Below are positions 20,826 to 32,879 of a stretch of 64,000 nt of DNA, piece by piece (within the stretch, counting starts at the first letter, position 1; each line of letters opens with the position of its first letter). Below the pieces are notes generated by a model. The model did no database searches. It was not told where the DNA came from and saw only the letters and a list, made by a program, of their open reading frames with translations. Origin of the DNA: Paraphoma chrysanthemicola (taxonomy: Eukaryota > Ascomycota > Dothideomycetes > Pleosporales > Phaeosphaeriaceae); contig JAGMWG010000019.1 of assembly GCA_020744225.1 (NCBI GenBank), forward strand, positions 62,001 to 126,000, in the 5' to 3' direction. The translations under genes were made by a program, and so were the position numbers.

Positions 20826-21716
20826 CTAAGCCGACGGATGTAGCGCTGACCTCCCCCTCTTGACTTCGATCCTCTTCCACATGCCAATGTGCTCAATGCC
20901 CTCCTCAATCCAGTGAGGCTCGGCTGCAATCTCAACCTCGCCCAGGTCGTTCCTCAGCTCTTCCTGGAAGCCATGCTTCTCCCACATCTTCTTGATGTTG
21001 GCCTGAGCGTGGATCATAACGAGGCCGTTCCATGCTAGCTGCTCCTTGCCGTGGTCCTTGATCTGCGCCCTCTCCATAGCCGTGGGCGAGGGAGGCTTGT
21101 ATATCAGGTCGGAGTTCTGCTTGGCATAGTCGAGCGCGGCGTTGACGAGCAGGCTTGCAAGACCGAGCCCGCGGTACGCACCGAGCGTGGCCAACCGTCC
21201 GAGCTTGACGTAGGGCTCTGCTGGGTGTGCGGGCTCTCCTTCTGGCGGATCGGCATCTCCGTGCTTGTCGCCCTGGCTGTGGTCGACATACTTGTTCGGG
21301 CCGTGTGGCGGGGGGACCAGACGAATCGTAGCGACGGGTAGTCGTGATGCGGCGGCCGAGGAGCGACGCGAATCGTCCCCAGATGACTTTGGTGAATCGA
21401 CGCGCAGGTCTTTGGGCGGCGCCGACGTGGATGCTACCGAGGCATACGCGATCCAGTGCCAGCTGCGCGCATCGTCTTCGTCGAACTCGGCCTCGAGTGG
21501 CACGCCCTGCTCGCCGTAGACTGCCTCCCGGACAGACATGGCATCAGCGAACAAGGGCGGGACAGTAATGGTCTGGCGCCTGCATGGCTTGGTGTTGTCG
21601 TAGCCGTCTAGCTTCTCCTTTGGCGGAGGGAGCATCGACATGAACTCGGTGCCATCGTTGCCGACCCCGTTTGTGGTGCTGCTTGGGGCGCCGAAGCCCT
21701 TCACGACGCTAGTCAT
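20826..21716 (-). CDS. GNAT-family N-acetyltransferase
   Basis: A single-exon protein of 296 residues starting at the ATG at 21716. Acetyl-CoA binding motif A is clear: KLGRLATLGAYRGLGLASLL, with the R/QxxGxG/A signature at residues 181-187 (YRGLGLA). It is followed by a motif B-like segment (MIHAQANIKKMWEKHGFQ) where GNATs usually have a conserved aromatic or His. A Ser/Pro-rich insert of about 50 residues (about 100-150) separates the first strands. The substrate, a small amine or a protein N terminus, cannot be inferred. The neighbours give no functional link. Confidence 0.85.
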   Translation of the reverse strand: MTSVVKGFGAPSSTTNGVGNDGTEFMSMLPPPKEKLDGYDNTKPCRRQTITVPPLFADAMSVREAVYGEQGVPLEAEFDEDDARSWHWIAYASVASTSAPPKDLRVDSPKSSGDDSRRSSAAASRLPVATIRLVPPPHGPNKYVDHSQGDKHGDADPPEGEPAHPAEPYVKLGRLATLGAYRGLGLASLLVNAALDYAKQNSDLIYKPPSPTAMERAQIKDHGKEQLAWNGLVMIHAQANIKKMWEKHGFQEELRNDLGEVEIAAEPHWIEEGIEHIGMWKRIEVKRGRSALHPSA

Positions 21717-22477
21717 GGTGATTACTTGTTGGTGGTGTGTTCACAGTTGCTGGCGCTGTGGGCTTGTGGAACACAGTCTTGAAGCAAGAGGATGAAATTT
21801 CTCAGTCCATGCGGTGACTCAGAATATTTTGTGCTGGGCGTGGCAGTGTCGTCTCGTCTCGTCTCAAATGGCGCAATCTCGCAGCGGTTCTGCAAGCGCG
21901 ACACGCCCTAAATATGTGGTAACGCGAACGCGGAAAATTCTATTCCTCAACCAAGATATCTCACGCGATGACAGCCTGCGACAGGCTAAAGATAGGTCCC
22001 AAGGAAGTGAAACACAGGGAAATCTGGCGATAATCGGGCTGCATTCTTCGACAATTCTGCCGATCAAGAGGAAGGTGTGGTGGGAAGTGCTGCCCATGAC
22101 GTAGCCTCCCGCACGAGAGCAGGGTCCAAGCTCCGGCAGCAACCGTTAGAGAGAAACGGTCGAGACACACGAATCAGCGGCGTTTGTGAGACACGCACCG
22201 TGATGGTCCACTTATTGAATGATTCAAGAGTCGAACAACACATTGTGACACACGTTGAAAGGCCTTGATGTGGACTAGATTCTCCATGATCTACGCCTAC
22301 AACTGGTTCCTCAGGAATCACTTCTGTTTCGTGTACCTTGAGCATGCATTTGATCGACACGCCATCAAGGGTTATGCTGCGTCTTCTTCGCCTGCCACGT
22401 AAGGTGATATGCAAAACACCTGAACACTTGATTCATTGACTTATGAAATTCATTGGTATATGATGCTTTTGCCAGTT
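21717..22477. other. Intergenic region
   Basis: About 760 bp between the GNAT start and the 3' end of the fatty alcohol oxidase. Nothing recognisable. Confidence 0.45.
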
Positions 22478-24848
22478 TCACAGTCTCGGTCTGCCCTCCA
22501 AACCCTTCGCAATCCCGCGGCTAATCCAATCACTAATCGCCATATTCGTAATCATTGGATTCACACCACTCGCACTCGGAAACACACTCGCATCCGCAAC
22601 ATACAACCCTTCAGTACCCCAGACCTTTCCTTGCGGATCCACAACACCACCCCTCTCCTCCGCGCTCATGCGACACGTGCCCATTTGATGCGCAGACACG
22701 AACACGCTTTCCGGCGATGGGAAACCTCTTGCTTTGATCTCATCGAGCCACGCCTGGAAATCTGGGTTATTGATGCCATCGCCTGACTGTGCGGTGGTAG
22801 GATCGCGGACGAAAGGTCGCATGCCCGGTATAACTGTGAAGATTTCACTCGCGCCCTGGACGTACTGAATCTTGGCTAGTGCAAGGAGTCCCTCCATGAT
22901 ATGTCTCTTGTCGAATTTTGACGGAGAATATTGGAAGCGCACTCTGCCATCGATGGGATCTGGATAGACACGGCCTGTATCGCGATCTCGCACAATGGAT
23001 ATGTATCCGACCATATGTCTCATACGCGCGACGTCAAGTTTGTACTGGAGACCGCCTTTCCAGTCCAGCCAAATGAGCCAGGAAGAAGGAATCATGTTCG
23101 TTGCTTCGAGCTTGGCGCCATGGCCCTTGTGATCAAGGTTCTCAAATTCTCCAACAACGGAAGTAAGGATACCACCTTCCCATGGTGAGATGTCTTCCTT
23201 GTGAATAGCACCCATGACGGTCACGGGATGCACATAGAGATTGCGGCCAATTTGCGGATTTGTGAGTCCCGAGCGCAAAAGCAGCAGCGGCGACTGCATT
23301 GTACCAGCCGAGACGATGATGCGCTTCGCCTTGATGAGAACTTTGCGTGTAATAACAGGATCACTAGCGACACCACCATTGATGTCTCGCGACTTCCATG
23401 TTCCTAGGATTCCGGTAGCTACTTGCGTACCGCCACGCTTGGAGAACACGATCTTCTCTGCATGGAAGCCTTCGATGAAAGTAGCGCCCGCTGACGCAGC
23501 GTCCGGCAGGAACGAAACGACAGGACCCTGCTTTTCGCACGATCCACAACCGAACGTACAGTGTCCGCAAAGATGTTGTTTGCCTCCCGTGTTCTGTGGT
23601 ACAGCTTTGTGCGACCATCCCAGCTTACGGGCACCTTCCAAAAGATGTGCATTGGCTGGATTATGCTTGATGTAGTCGGTAGAGACACCCATCCGGTCAC
23701 AGACACGGTCGAGGGATTCTTGGTATTCCGCAGATGTGAAGAACGGTAGGCCGCGTTCTGCCCACTCCTTCCGTACATAGCCTTGTGTTTGGAGCGATGC
23801 TGACCAGTTGACGGTGCCTCCTCCACCCCAGGCCTGTCCCGCAACAATACTGGTCGATGTGTCGTCTGAACTGATGAAAGCACCATTCATGAAGAGATGA
23901 TTCCATCCATTAGCCTCGGACATGGGGAAGTGATCTGGTGTCCAGTGGTACGCCTTCTCGACGACAAGCACACGGTGTCCTGCTTCAGACAGATTCTTGG
24001 CGCACACGGCGCCTCCACAACCGCTGCCCACGATCAGAACGTCCGTCTCGATGACCTCTGGTTCAGCACCTGGTGGAAACTGTAAGAACTCATAGTCGTG
24101 GCCTTTGCCCGGTTTCATCCCAGTTGGCACACGAGGCACCCCGAGGATCCGGCGTAGAGAGGGCGTGACCTTGATCCATGTTTGCTTTGAAAGTACGGTC
24201 AGCGACCGATACAGCGAGCGAATGACGCCTAGTCTCGCGGTGGACCAGGACTTGAGGATAGCCTCTCGGATGTGTACGGGCTGTTCGCTGATTGGAGTAA
24301 GATAGCCGGTAAGAGCCAAGGAGCCAGCGCGCGTACTAATGTGCTGTCAGATGATTGGAATGTCTTCGAGATCAGAGTACAATTGACAGAGTAACATATG
24401 TTCAACACAACTTCGAGTTATAGTACCTAGGGGCGAACTAGGCCAAGGTAGGAAACCTAATAAAGACCTACTTCAGAACATTCAAGACCATGGTCAACTC
24501 GTTCCTTGTCGACTGCGGCATATTGAGGGCGAACATTCTCTGGAACTCCAGCTTGAAAGCCGGGTTCGAGGAAGCGTAGTCCCCCAGGTACTCCTTCGCG
24601 GCAGTCTCCGCGTCAAGATCATTTGATGGAGTGAGGCCTGTCAATGCGCTGATGGCCATCGAGTACTCGTCTTCCTTTACTGCAACTTCAATACTCGCAT
24701 TCGCCGTCGCCATGGGCTTGACCGCGGGTATCACCGCATCGGATATGGCCAGCAGCGTCTTCCATTGCGCGGGCGTCAGCGGATCCTCGTCTGGCAGTGG
24801 TGGCAAGGGAGTCGCCTTTGGTGAGACGGGCTCGGTCGGCAGAGACAT
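22478..24848 (-). CDS. Long-chain fatty alcohol oxidase (GMC oxidoreductase family)
   Basis: Flavoprotein that oxidises long-chain and omega-hydroxylated fatty alcohols to aldehydes with release of H2O2, in the omega-oxidation pathway; family members are membrane or peroxisome associated. Exons are 24848-24472 and 24335-22478 (744 residues, the usual length). The intron (GTAGGT...CATTAG) rebuilds LNTRAGSLALTGYLTPISEQ, typical of the family. The FAD motif DVLIVGSGCGGAVCA lies near residue 225, AGQAWGGGGTVNWS downstream, a cysteine group CGHCTFGCGSC in the middle, and the C-terminal GMC block VSAHQMGTCRM...LYVADASVFP. The upstream GTG-led extension is less likely than ATG 24848 (MSLPTEPVSP). 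Confidence 0.92.
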
Positions 24849-26389
24849 GTTGACGATGTAGCTTGGGGTGAAGCTGCGTGTTTGATGGATGCAAGCGGCC
24901 TGGGACGACGAACCCACAATTATGCAGGTCCAACATTACTACCGTCTCTTGCTTCCCGAGCACACAGCGTGTCCCTGAAGAATTTCCCCGCATCATGACA
25001 GGCGCATTCAAACATTGTACGCCCTGAGCATGTGAGCCTCGGCCCGTTAGACTTGTGTCTGAGCGCCACAGCGAACACGAGGTCGCGATGACGAGACAGA
25101 CTTGATTGGGCGACTGCGCCTCATGAGTGAGCCACGCGGAAAAGCGTACTGCCGGATGCCGGGGGCCTCCTTTGGGTTATTAACAACGGCAGTTTAGCCT
25201 CGCCGCCGGCTCCTTGCGCAGTCTAACCCGGTTCTGAGGTGTCGGCGTGCCCCGCCAGTTTTGAGCCTCGCAAAGCGGACCAGTGTCCGGCGGGCGGCTT
25301 ACCTGCATCGCAATCTCGCACCCTTCGCCGGTCATCGTGAGCATCGAGAGAACATCAGAGGGATGAGCAGCGCGATGCATCATACCTCCTCTCCGTTGAG
25401 GTCATTTCCGGTCACAACGCTGTTCCCATCGCGATGCGGAGCTCCCTCGGAGACGCAGCACAATCACGAGCCAGGGATGCTGTGTTATTGGGCTGTACGC
25501 GATTGGCCAGAGATAACAGACAAAAGAAGTGGGGCAAGCAACCGTCGCCGTTACGAAGACAGCAGTCGTGCGCGCACACGACGCCAGTGGCAGACATATG
25601 GCTTTTGCTTTTGCTTTTGTGTGGTGTACAAGGAGGCGCGTTCGCGCCAGATAGATATAACGTCGCCATCGCGCGTTGTTTTGACGTGTCTGGGGAGTCG
25701 CAGTGCAGCACACAGTCGGGCGTGTGTTGCGTTTAGCAAAAAGAATGATGAATGTTCGCCCATGTTGGCCGATTAGTAGTGCTTGGCACAGCGACAGGCA
25801 TGATCCCAACCGTCGCAGCCATGTTGCTAATTCTCGGACCCTCGCATGCCTCGCTCTCTGTCGGCGGCTGGTAATTATTAGACGCTGGCCTTAATTCACC
25901 TTCTCCCCCAGAGCCTCACCCCAGGTCTTCCTCCGCATCCTCACGCGACACCACCGTCCCCTCTCGCCTCCACCGCCGCATTGCAGAGACAATGCGCCGC
26001 TAGACTGTTGAAACGTCCATCGTGTGGCCCCGGCTTCTCTGTGTACCACGGCCCTCTCGTCCTCTTATCGCTCCGCCGCACGTCAGCGACCAATTGGCCG
26101 CAACGTTAATTCATACGAAGAGCCGCACGTTGCTTCTTGCAGCCGTCCGCCCCAGGGTCGACCGTTGCACCACCGCATTGGCACTGATTGCTTCCCGGCC
26201 TGGCTGCATTCAGTTGCCCAAGTTTAAACCCGTGTAGAGCATCGCCCACCAACGCGAACCTTGGGAACTCTCACCGCCGTTCCGCTCTTATCAGCATCGA
26301 CCGTCTCCCCGCATTCAACGGCTGTATAACACCTCATCGAGCCCGCCGCATCTCCCTCGCCTATCTTCCTCGACCCCACCGCCCGCAAC
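24849..26389. other. Intergenic region between divergent genes
   Basis: About 1.5 kb. The last 450 bp are C/T-rich, as expected for a long 5' leader of the FYVE gene. Several overlapping short frames on both strands look like chance. No RNA gene seen. Confidence 0.45.
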
Positions 26390-27693
26390 ATGGCGACCCA
26401 GTTCTCCACCGCGACTGCCATTCCACAGCACGCCCCATACCAACACCACGCCTATCGCAAGTCGACTCAGTACTCTCCGAACGGCTCGGCCGCGAACACG
26501 CCCATCAACGTCTCGCCCACCTCTCCCCGCACAACAACACCCCTTCCGCTGCAGCGACACCAGGGCATCTACCAGCCAAGAACGGCCATCGGTGTTCCAG
26601 CAGCACTGAGGAAGACGGAGAAGCCCGGCGGCAAGTCTCCGCCGAAGCTCGACTCTGGCGTTGGATCGCCCAACAGCGGTTGGAATGTTAATGGCGGCAT
26701 TACTCCGGTCACAACCAACGGCAGTGCGACAAACATTTCGCAAGTCGGCAGCGAGGACATGAACAGCATCTATAACGATGTGCCCATGTCGCCCACGGCA
26801 GGCCCCATTACGCGCAACCACTGGCAGGTACGTTAACAACTGTTTTCATCATCTTCCTATGCCGCTGTTAGCCCTGCCCACCCTTTCATATGTCGCGTGC
26901 CCCAATCCGGACGTGGTAGTCTCCTCTTACGTACATGCGTGAGGGTGGATCCCTTTAGCGCCGCCTTGGTCTGGCCAGCTCCCGCTGTCTACTGCGCCGA
27001 TGTGCCGAGCATTGCGCCGCCTGCGTCTCAACACGAAGATCGATGCAACCCTCGAGGGTCGCTGCCGGTGCACGCCGGTAGGGGCTCCTACTGAGAGATG
27101 CGATCTGGTACTCGTGCTGGGTGCTCGGACGTTCCCATCTCTTGTTTTGTGGCAACTCTTGTCTTTTGGCACTCGCATCCAGTTCGTCCCCCACGCTAGA
27201 GTGCTTTACCCGACGCAGGGCCACCGTTCGTCACCGCCCATGCCTCGCCTCGCCTCGCCTCACCTTCATTTGGCTTGTCGCTCTTGAATCGTTCCAGACC
27301 AATCGTACTAACGCACCATTTTAGGCGGATAGCTCCACTTCAGTCTGCTCGGCCTCATCGTGCCACGAGCCTTTCGGCTTTTTCCAACGCCGCCATCACT
27401 GCAGAAAGTGCGGTGGCATTTTCTGCTGGCAGCACTCCACCAAGCTAGTTCGACTTGATGAGCTTGCCCGCTTCCATCCTGAGGGCGTACTGCATCGTGC
27501 ATGTGACCGCTGCCACGGCTCCTTCCGCGAGTGGGAGCACCTCCGCTCCAGCCGCAGCAACAGTGAGGACTCTGGTGGAAGTGCCGCGGCTGTTCAGATC
27601 GAGGCGCCTGCTCAGGCCAAGCGTCCAGAGAATCACCGCGTTGGCAGCCTCGCTCAAAGCCTCCAGGGTGCTTGGAACTGGAGTACTTTCTGA
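26390..27693 (+). CDS. FYVE-type zinc finger protein
   Basis: Protein of 268 residues from exons 26390-26827 and 27325-27693. The first 146 residues are Ser/Thr/Pro-rich and probably disordered. Exon 2 encodes a FYVE domain: CSASSC, then RRHHCRKCGGIFC (the basic R+HHCR motif that contacts phosphatidylinositol 3-phosphate), and a final CDRC. This predicts binding to endosomal or vacuolar membranes in vesicle traffic. The domain stands alone with no VHS, RING or kinase domain. The intron of 497 bp is long for this genome but has GTACGT, TACTAAC and TTTTAG, and its removal keeps phase 0. It is not an obvious orthologue of Vps27 or Pib1. Confidence 0.85.
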
Positions 27694-28832
27694 TCTTGTC
27701 TTGACGACCATGTCCAGCCCACTTTTGATTCCTCGTCGACGGATCCTGCGAGAGGATATTTTCCACGCCACGGACCTCGGTGATCGGAATCGATCTTGGC
27801 TGGATTCCCTTTTATACGTTCGCTTCGTCTGAAGTGATTTGCATCTGCATAACGGGCGTAATGTTATAGACCCAGGCGGTTCTCTGGGCCAGACTGCGAT
27901 TCAGCGTTTCCTTCTGCCTCTTCATGGCAATTAGATCAGCAACGTCCATCACGACGTATGCTGTCACGGCCGGAGAGACACCTTATAATGAAGGTCGATT
28001 GTCGAGACTACCACTGACGGGCTCGCTTTACGACTGGGGATGTGCCACATAGGCAGGCTTGCTTGGAACGAACGGGATGGCGTTTGTCTTGTTTTTGCGA
28101 TCAACGGGCGGCCAGCTTTGACTCCGTAAGACTCAATTGAGTCCGGCACGTTCTGTGCCGTTTTGGAGCTACGGCTTCCGCGGCGTATAGATTTGCGTTT
28201 GGCGTTGCGGCATTATGGCATAGTTATGGGAGTAATGGTAGCTACTGAATATCAGAACTTGAACAAGAACACTGGAGTGTATGAACGCTTACGCTGTCTG
28301 CCGGGGTGATTGCAACAAAGGAAGTACCGTGATGGCGTGATATCGCTCAATTTGACTCAGATGGTCGCACCGACTATGGCATGCCCGGCTCTGCTGCAGA
28401 TCAGGGTACTGCGGGATTTTGAGCTGAAGGATGGCAACCTTGGGCAGATCCGCGGCAGGCTTGAGAGGATAAGAATCAGAAAGGTCTCAGCTGTAAGAAT
28501 CTGCCAGGAGAAATGCTTGCAATGTATGACCATGAACTTACTTCACTCGTTGATGGTGCAACGCAGCAGATCCATTATTCGGAGTGCTGGCGGGCTCCGA
28601 TTGGCTGGTTGTTGTGAAACTCTGGGATGTCGTTTTTTCGCCGGGCGATGAGGTGTCTGACTGTAATTTCTCCTCGCCCAAAGAACAAGACCGTTATCGA
28701 CAAGGTTCCCCACAAACAAAGTTTGAGACTGCAGCCACCGACTCTGCAACCATTCGTCCTTCCCTTGTTCGTCGTGTTGGGGGCGCGGTCGCCCCCGCGA
28801 AAAAGCTCCGAGTACGAGCATACTTTGCGACC
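27694..28832. other. Intergenic region
   Basis: About 1.1 kb between two genes in the same direction. No frame with family resemblance; nothing else recognised. Confidence 0.45.
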
Positions 28833-30658
28833 ATGGCGAGCGAGATAAGTAGCAGGCAAGGAGGAGTGGGCGATGCAGCGCATAGCAATGGAGTCACACA
28901 GGCGAATGGAACGCGGAAGAAGCTGCATGGACGCGCCTTCTACGAGAGCATTGGTAGCCCGAAGCTTGTCCTTGCGCCCATGGTCGAACAGTCAGAGTTC
29001 GTACGTTTCTTCACACCGCGCTCTCTTCCATACTTGAGACTCTCGGGCTGACGTACTGGCTTCTGCAGGCATGGCGACTCCTCTCGCGCTCCTTCCTACC
29101 GTCCGACGAGCAAAAGTCCCTGTTAGCATACACGCCCATGTTCCACTCGAAAATGTTCGGCGAGAAAAGCAACTACCGCGATGCACACTTCCAGCCGCTC
29201 AAGTCGACAATACCGTCACCGCCGGACACATACCACACTTCGCAAGTGTCTGAAGGAGAGAGGCATCTTGACGGCAACCCAGCATTCGATAGACCGCTGA
29301 CGGTGCAATTCTGCTCGAATGACCCGGACGATCTGCTTAGAGCGGCCCAACATGTAGCACCCTTTTGTGATGCGGTGGACCTAAATCTTGGGTGTCCGCA
29401 GGGGATTGCAAAAAGAGGCAAATATGGCGCATTCTTGCAGGAGGATCCAAGTCTGATCGCGAGGATGATACGGAAGCTGCACGACGAACTAGACGTCCCT
29501 GTCACGGCAAAAATGCGGGTATTGGAGACGAAGGAGAGGACGCTGGACTATGCCAAGACAATTCTCGACGCAGGTGCGAGCATTATCACAGTCCATGGCC
29601 GGCGGAGAGAGCAGAAGGGACACAACACTGGGCTGGCAGACTGGGGCATGATCCGGCACCTCAGAGAAAGCTTGCCACAAGACACAGTCATCTTCGCAAA
29701 TGGGAACATATTGCAGAACGAAGATATTGCGACATGTCTGGAAGCGACTGGCGCAGACGGCGTCATGAGCGCGGAAGGGAACCTGTATGATCCGACTATT
29801 TTCGCCAAGCCGCCGCCGGTAGGTCAAGAAGGACGAGAGTACTGGCGTGGTCGAGATGGCAAGGGCGGATACAGAATGGACGCCGTTATGCGAAGGTATA
29901 TGGATATCATACACACATACGCCCTGGGCCAGCAACCACCACAACGAAAACCACTATGGATGCCAGGCGACGCAGAAGAGCCAGCGCAGCAGCAACAGAC
30001 CCCAGAAGCGGAAGAGGAGGGACCGCCAAAGAAGAAGCAGAAGCAAATGTCCAAGGCCGAGAAGAAGAAAGAGAAGACTCAGAACCCGAACCTAACTGCC
30101 ATGCAAGCACATCTGTTCCATCTCTTGCGACCGCTCGTTTCCGAACATCACAATGTCCGAGACGCACTTGCACGGTCGCGAACTGGTGATATCGATGCAT
30201 TCGAGAATGTCTTGACGCTTGTAGAGGGAGCGGTCAAGCAAGGCATCATGGCATACGAATCACAACCAACCCCGGAAACCAACGGAACGCCTACTGCGCC
30301 CGAACCTACCCAAGCAGACCCGCCACTCGATCCCTACGAATCTTCTCTGGCCACTGTCGCCCGCTGTAAACGACCATATTGGGTATGCCAGCCCTATGTT
30401 CGCCCGTTACCGAAGGAAGCGATCGAGAAGGGCAGTCTGACCGTCAGTAAGAAGGAGAAGAAGAGGCTGGAGGAAGAGGCAGCCAAGAACAAGGCAGAGA
30501 ACAAGGCTGTGGGACTAGAGCCTGGTGGTACTGTAGAGACCACAGATGCGCAGACAGGGACAGCCGTGGCGAAAGAGAGCTTAGAACAAAGCGAGGAGAA
30601 GGCGGAGGTTAGAGACGATGTGGTGGAAGAGCCGAAGGAGGGCGTAGTGTGTGGATGA
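28833..30658 (+). CDS. DUS1: tRNA-dihydrouridine synthase Dus1-like
   Basis: Flavoenzyme reducing uridines (positions 16/17 in yeast Dus1) in the tRNA D-loop with NADPH. Exons are 28833-29000 and 29069-30658 (585 residues), phase 0 at the junction. The family core is unmistakable: KLVLAPMVEQSEFAWRLLSR, VQFCSNDPDDLL, DLNLGCPQGIAKRGKYGAF with the catalytic Cys near residue 164, VHGRRREQKGHNTGLADW and FANGNILQNEDI. Two Lys/Glu/Gln-rich inserts (about 345-370 and 500-560), the second close to the C terminus, are longer than in yeast and probably disordered. The chosen ATG gives a short N terminus before the conserved LHGRAFYESIGSPK. Confidence 0.93.
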
Positions 30659-31184
30659 GAGATTGATGCATGAAGGTGAAGATGAAGGTGATATACCCAA
30701 TGCATTGACGGCGTCAGACCATATCCTTTCGGATCAAATTTTCAACCTCGTATCTTTCTTCTCTTTCTCCCTTTTTGTACTTGGTAACCAGCGGGGTCGC
30801 TCTTTCCCCAGTATGCTGGATGTGTCCTCGTACTTCCTTATACACATGGGTTGCTCTGTCCTCTGCATCGCCTTTCACGTCAAGCGCTCCACCTCACCAG
30901 TACGCTTCTTCTACGTCTCTTCCCCAAGCCCTACGAGTGTTGCTTGCTTCGCATTTCCTTTGGTCTCCCTCATGAACACCACACCGCTCGTCACGCTGCG
31001 ACCGTGTCCCCAGCAATGGCGCGGTTGCCATGATACGGAGCAAACGCACCACAAATCCGAGTAGTAGGCACGTGTCGACACAACAACACCATGGCATTCA
31101 CCTTCACTTCATCGCGCCTCGCCAACAATATAGTCACACCAGAATGCTGAACGAACATACGAGTACCATCACAAGGGCGACAGA
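30659..31184. other. Intergenic region
   Basis: About 525 bp, 3' end of Dus1 and promoter of the RNase H protein. Pyrimidine-rich around 30740-30960. Nothing else seen. Confidence 0.45.
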
Positions 31185-32432
31185 ATGACGAGAGTAACGC
31201 GATCGACAGCCAAAGTGGAGTGGCCGGCAGCTACGATCCAGTCGAGGCGAACGAAGTGTGGGCCCTGTGTCTCGAGGGTCCCGGAAGAGGTTGCGGCTGC
31301 GCGCGAGAGGCTGCGACAGGAGGATCTATGGAAAGAAGACCGTGGTATTCATAGAAGGAGATTGGAAAGATTAAGCATTCAAGCTCTTGGTCCTTGGCCT
31401 GTTTACACCGGCCATATCACAATACCCGACCACTTCACAGCCCGCGCAACCGATGACATACGACTTTCCGACATCGCCGAGTACATGAAGATGGTGCCTA
31501 CAATCGTGTATTGGGTTGATGGATCTCACTCGGGCTCAGCTGGCCAGTATCCTGGATTCATGGGAGCAGGTGTAGTGTGGCAGGAAGGCAATTACCAGTT
31601 CACGTCATCGTTCAGACTGGGTCGAAACGTTGGCTGCGCTAACGATGCGGAATTGTTCGCCATTGCTGCTGCTCTCGGCCTCGCCAAAAAGACCGTGGAG
31701 AAGGCCATCGCGAAGGGACAAGAGCGGCACACGTACCTAAAACTAGTCAGGATCTACTCTGATAGCCAAAGCGTACTCCTGGATCTGCCGAAAACAACGC
31801 CACGCGTCCTCGGTCCACTACTCACGCAGCGCACGGCGCTTGAAGCTGTCTACGACCGCACGGCTTGGCTGACCGATCACGGCGTCCGAGTGGAGCTGAT
31901 CTGGGTGAAGGGCCACTCGAGAAGTGCAGGAAACAAGGAAGCTGATAGGCTGGCTTCGCAAGCAATTCGCGACCAGGTCATCAGATTGCGAGAAAGCTGG
32001 TATGATGAGCATGATGCCACTATCGAGCAGATGAAGACCGAGGCAGACGTACCGTACCATTTCAAAGAGTTGGGACAGGATTGGATTGACGAATGGCTTT
32101 GGAGAGCCAATGCCGAGGAGAAGAGGAGAAGACTCGCAATTCCCAAATATGAGAGTCGACAGCTGCCATACGAGGTGGAATCTGATACAGAGGAGGACGA
32201 GGATCTGCTCGAAGAAGGCGAGGTTGAAGAGGAAGGCCACGAGGTTGGTAAGGAAGGCCACGAGGTTGGTGAGGAGAGTCACCATGTTGGTACTATGACA
32301 GTAGATCTTGGCGACCAGATACTGGAATGGGTGGCCATTCACCTGGAGGAGTTCGATATCGAGCTCCAGCTCGAGCGGCAAATCGAAGAAGATATAGCCA
32401 TGCGAGAGGAGAGTCGGGCACTCTTCGGCTAG
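31185..32432 (+). CDS. RNase H domain protein, stand-alone
   Basis: Single-exon protein of 415 residues. Residues about 105-260 form an RNase HI-like fold with its acidic residues in order: D112 (YWVDGSHSG), E156 (NDAELFAI), D193 (IYSDSQS) and D254 (NKEADRLAS), plus the WVKGHS loop with H244. It would cut RNA in RNA-DNA hybrids. The N-terminal part is basic; the C-terminal 130 residues are acidic with a short tandem repeat (EEGHEVG). The domain type resembles those of non-LTR retrotransposon polyproteins and their domesticated relatives in fungi, but no reverse transcriptase or endonuclease sequence flanks it. Could be a host gene of transposon origin. Confidence 0.8.
   Translation: MTRVTRSTAKVEWPAATIQSRRTKCGPCVSRVPEEVAAARERLRQEDLWKEDRGIHRRRLERLSIQALGPWPVYTGHITIPDHFTARATDDIRLSDIAEYMKMVPTIVYWVDGSHSGSAGQYPGFMGAGVVWQEGNYQFTSSFRLGRNVGCANDAELFAIAAALGLAKKTVEKAIAKGQERHTYLKLVRIYSDSQSVLLDLPKTTPRVLGPLLTQRTALEAVYDRTAWLTDHGVRVELIWVKGHSRSAGNKEADRLASQAIRDQVIRLRESWYDEHDATIEQMKTEADVPYHFKELGQDWIDEWLWRANAEEKRRRLAIPKYESRQLPYEVESDTEEDEDLLEEGEVEEEGHEVGKEGHEVGEESHHVGTMTVDLGDQILEWVAIHLEEFDIELQLERQIEEDIAMREESRALFG
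32230..32291 (+). repeat. 21-bp tandem repeat inside the RNase H gene
   Basis: Two almost identical 21-bp units (32230-32250, 32251-32271) and a degenerate third (about 32272-32291) encode EEGHEVGK/EEGHEVGE/ESHHVG. They keep the reading frame. Confidence 0.8.
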
Positions 32433-32879
32433 AGTTTTGTAACTTATTGTATGACAATGAATGTGTGGATGCCTTCAAGATATTGTAATCAGCGGGCAAC
32501 CAAACAATCAGTTTGGGCTGAAGATATACATCTTACACCAAAATGAGTAGGTGAGGTGGACTTAGCGAGATTCGAAGGGACTCGAGACAAAACATGAACG
32601 TACTTGACCATGCTCAGCATCAACCATTGTGTGTCAACTCCTTTCAGCCAGGCATATCAAACTTCGACAGATTCGCGTGGCCTTGAACTGTGCCGAAATA
32701 AATAACGTGTATGTAAACTTAGGTAGCTAATACTACAGGTCCCTCTTTCCCATCACATACTGATGTTGCTCTCCTATCATATCAAATCTATTCATGTCCA
32801 CGCACACAACATCTTCCACCAATCCCCATTTCCAGCGCCCATCCAACCCCCTCAATCCCCTTGACCCTCTATCAACCCC
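32433..32879. other. Intergenic region between convergent genes
   Basis: About 450 bp between the 3' ends of two genes. Nothing recognised. Confidence 0.45.

Noticed and set aside
22436..22786. Plus-strand frame opposite the fatty alcohol oxidase C terminus
   Set aside because: Shadow of the GMC domain; His/Arg/Thr-rich composition only.
26188..26691. Overlapping frame of 167 residues at the FYVE start
   Set aside because: It overlaps the FYVE first exon in another frame and lacks any conserved motif.
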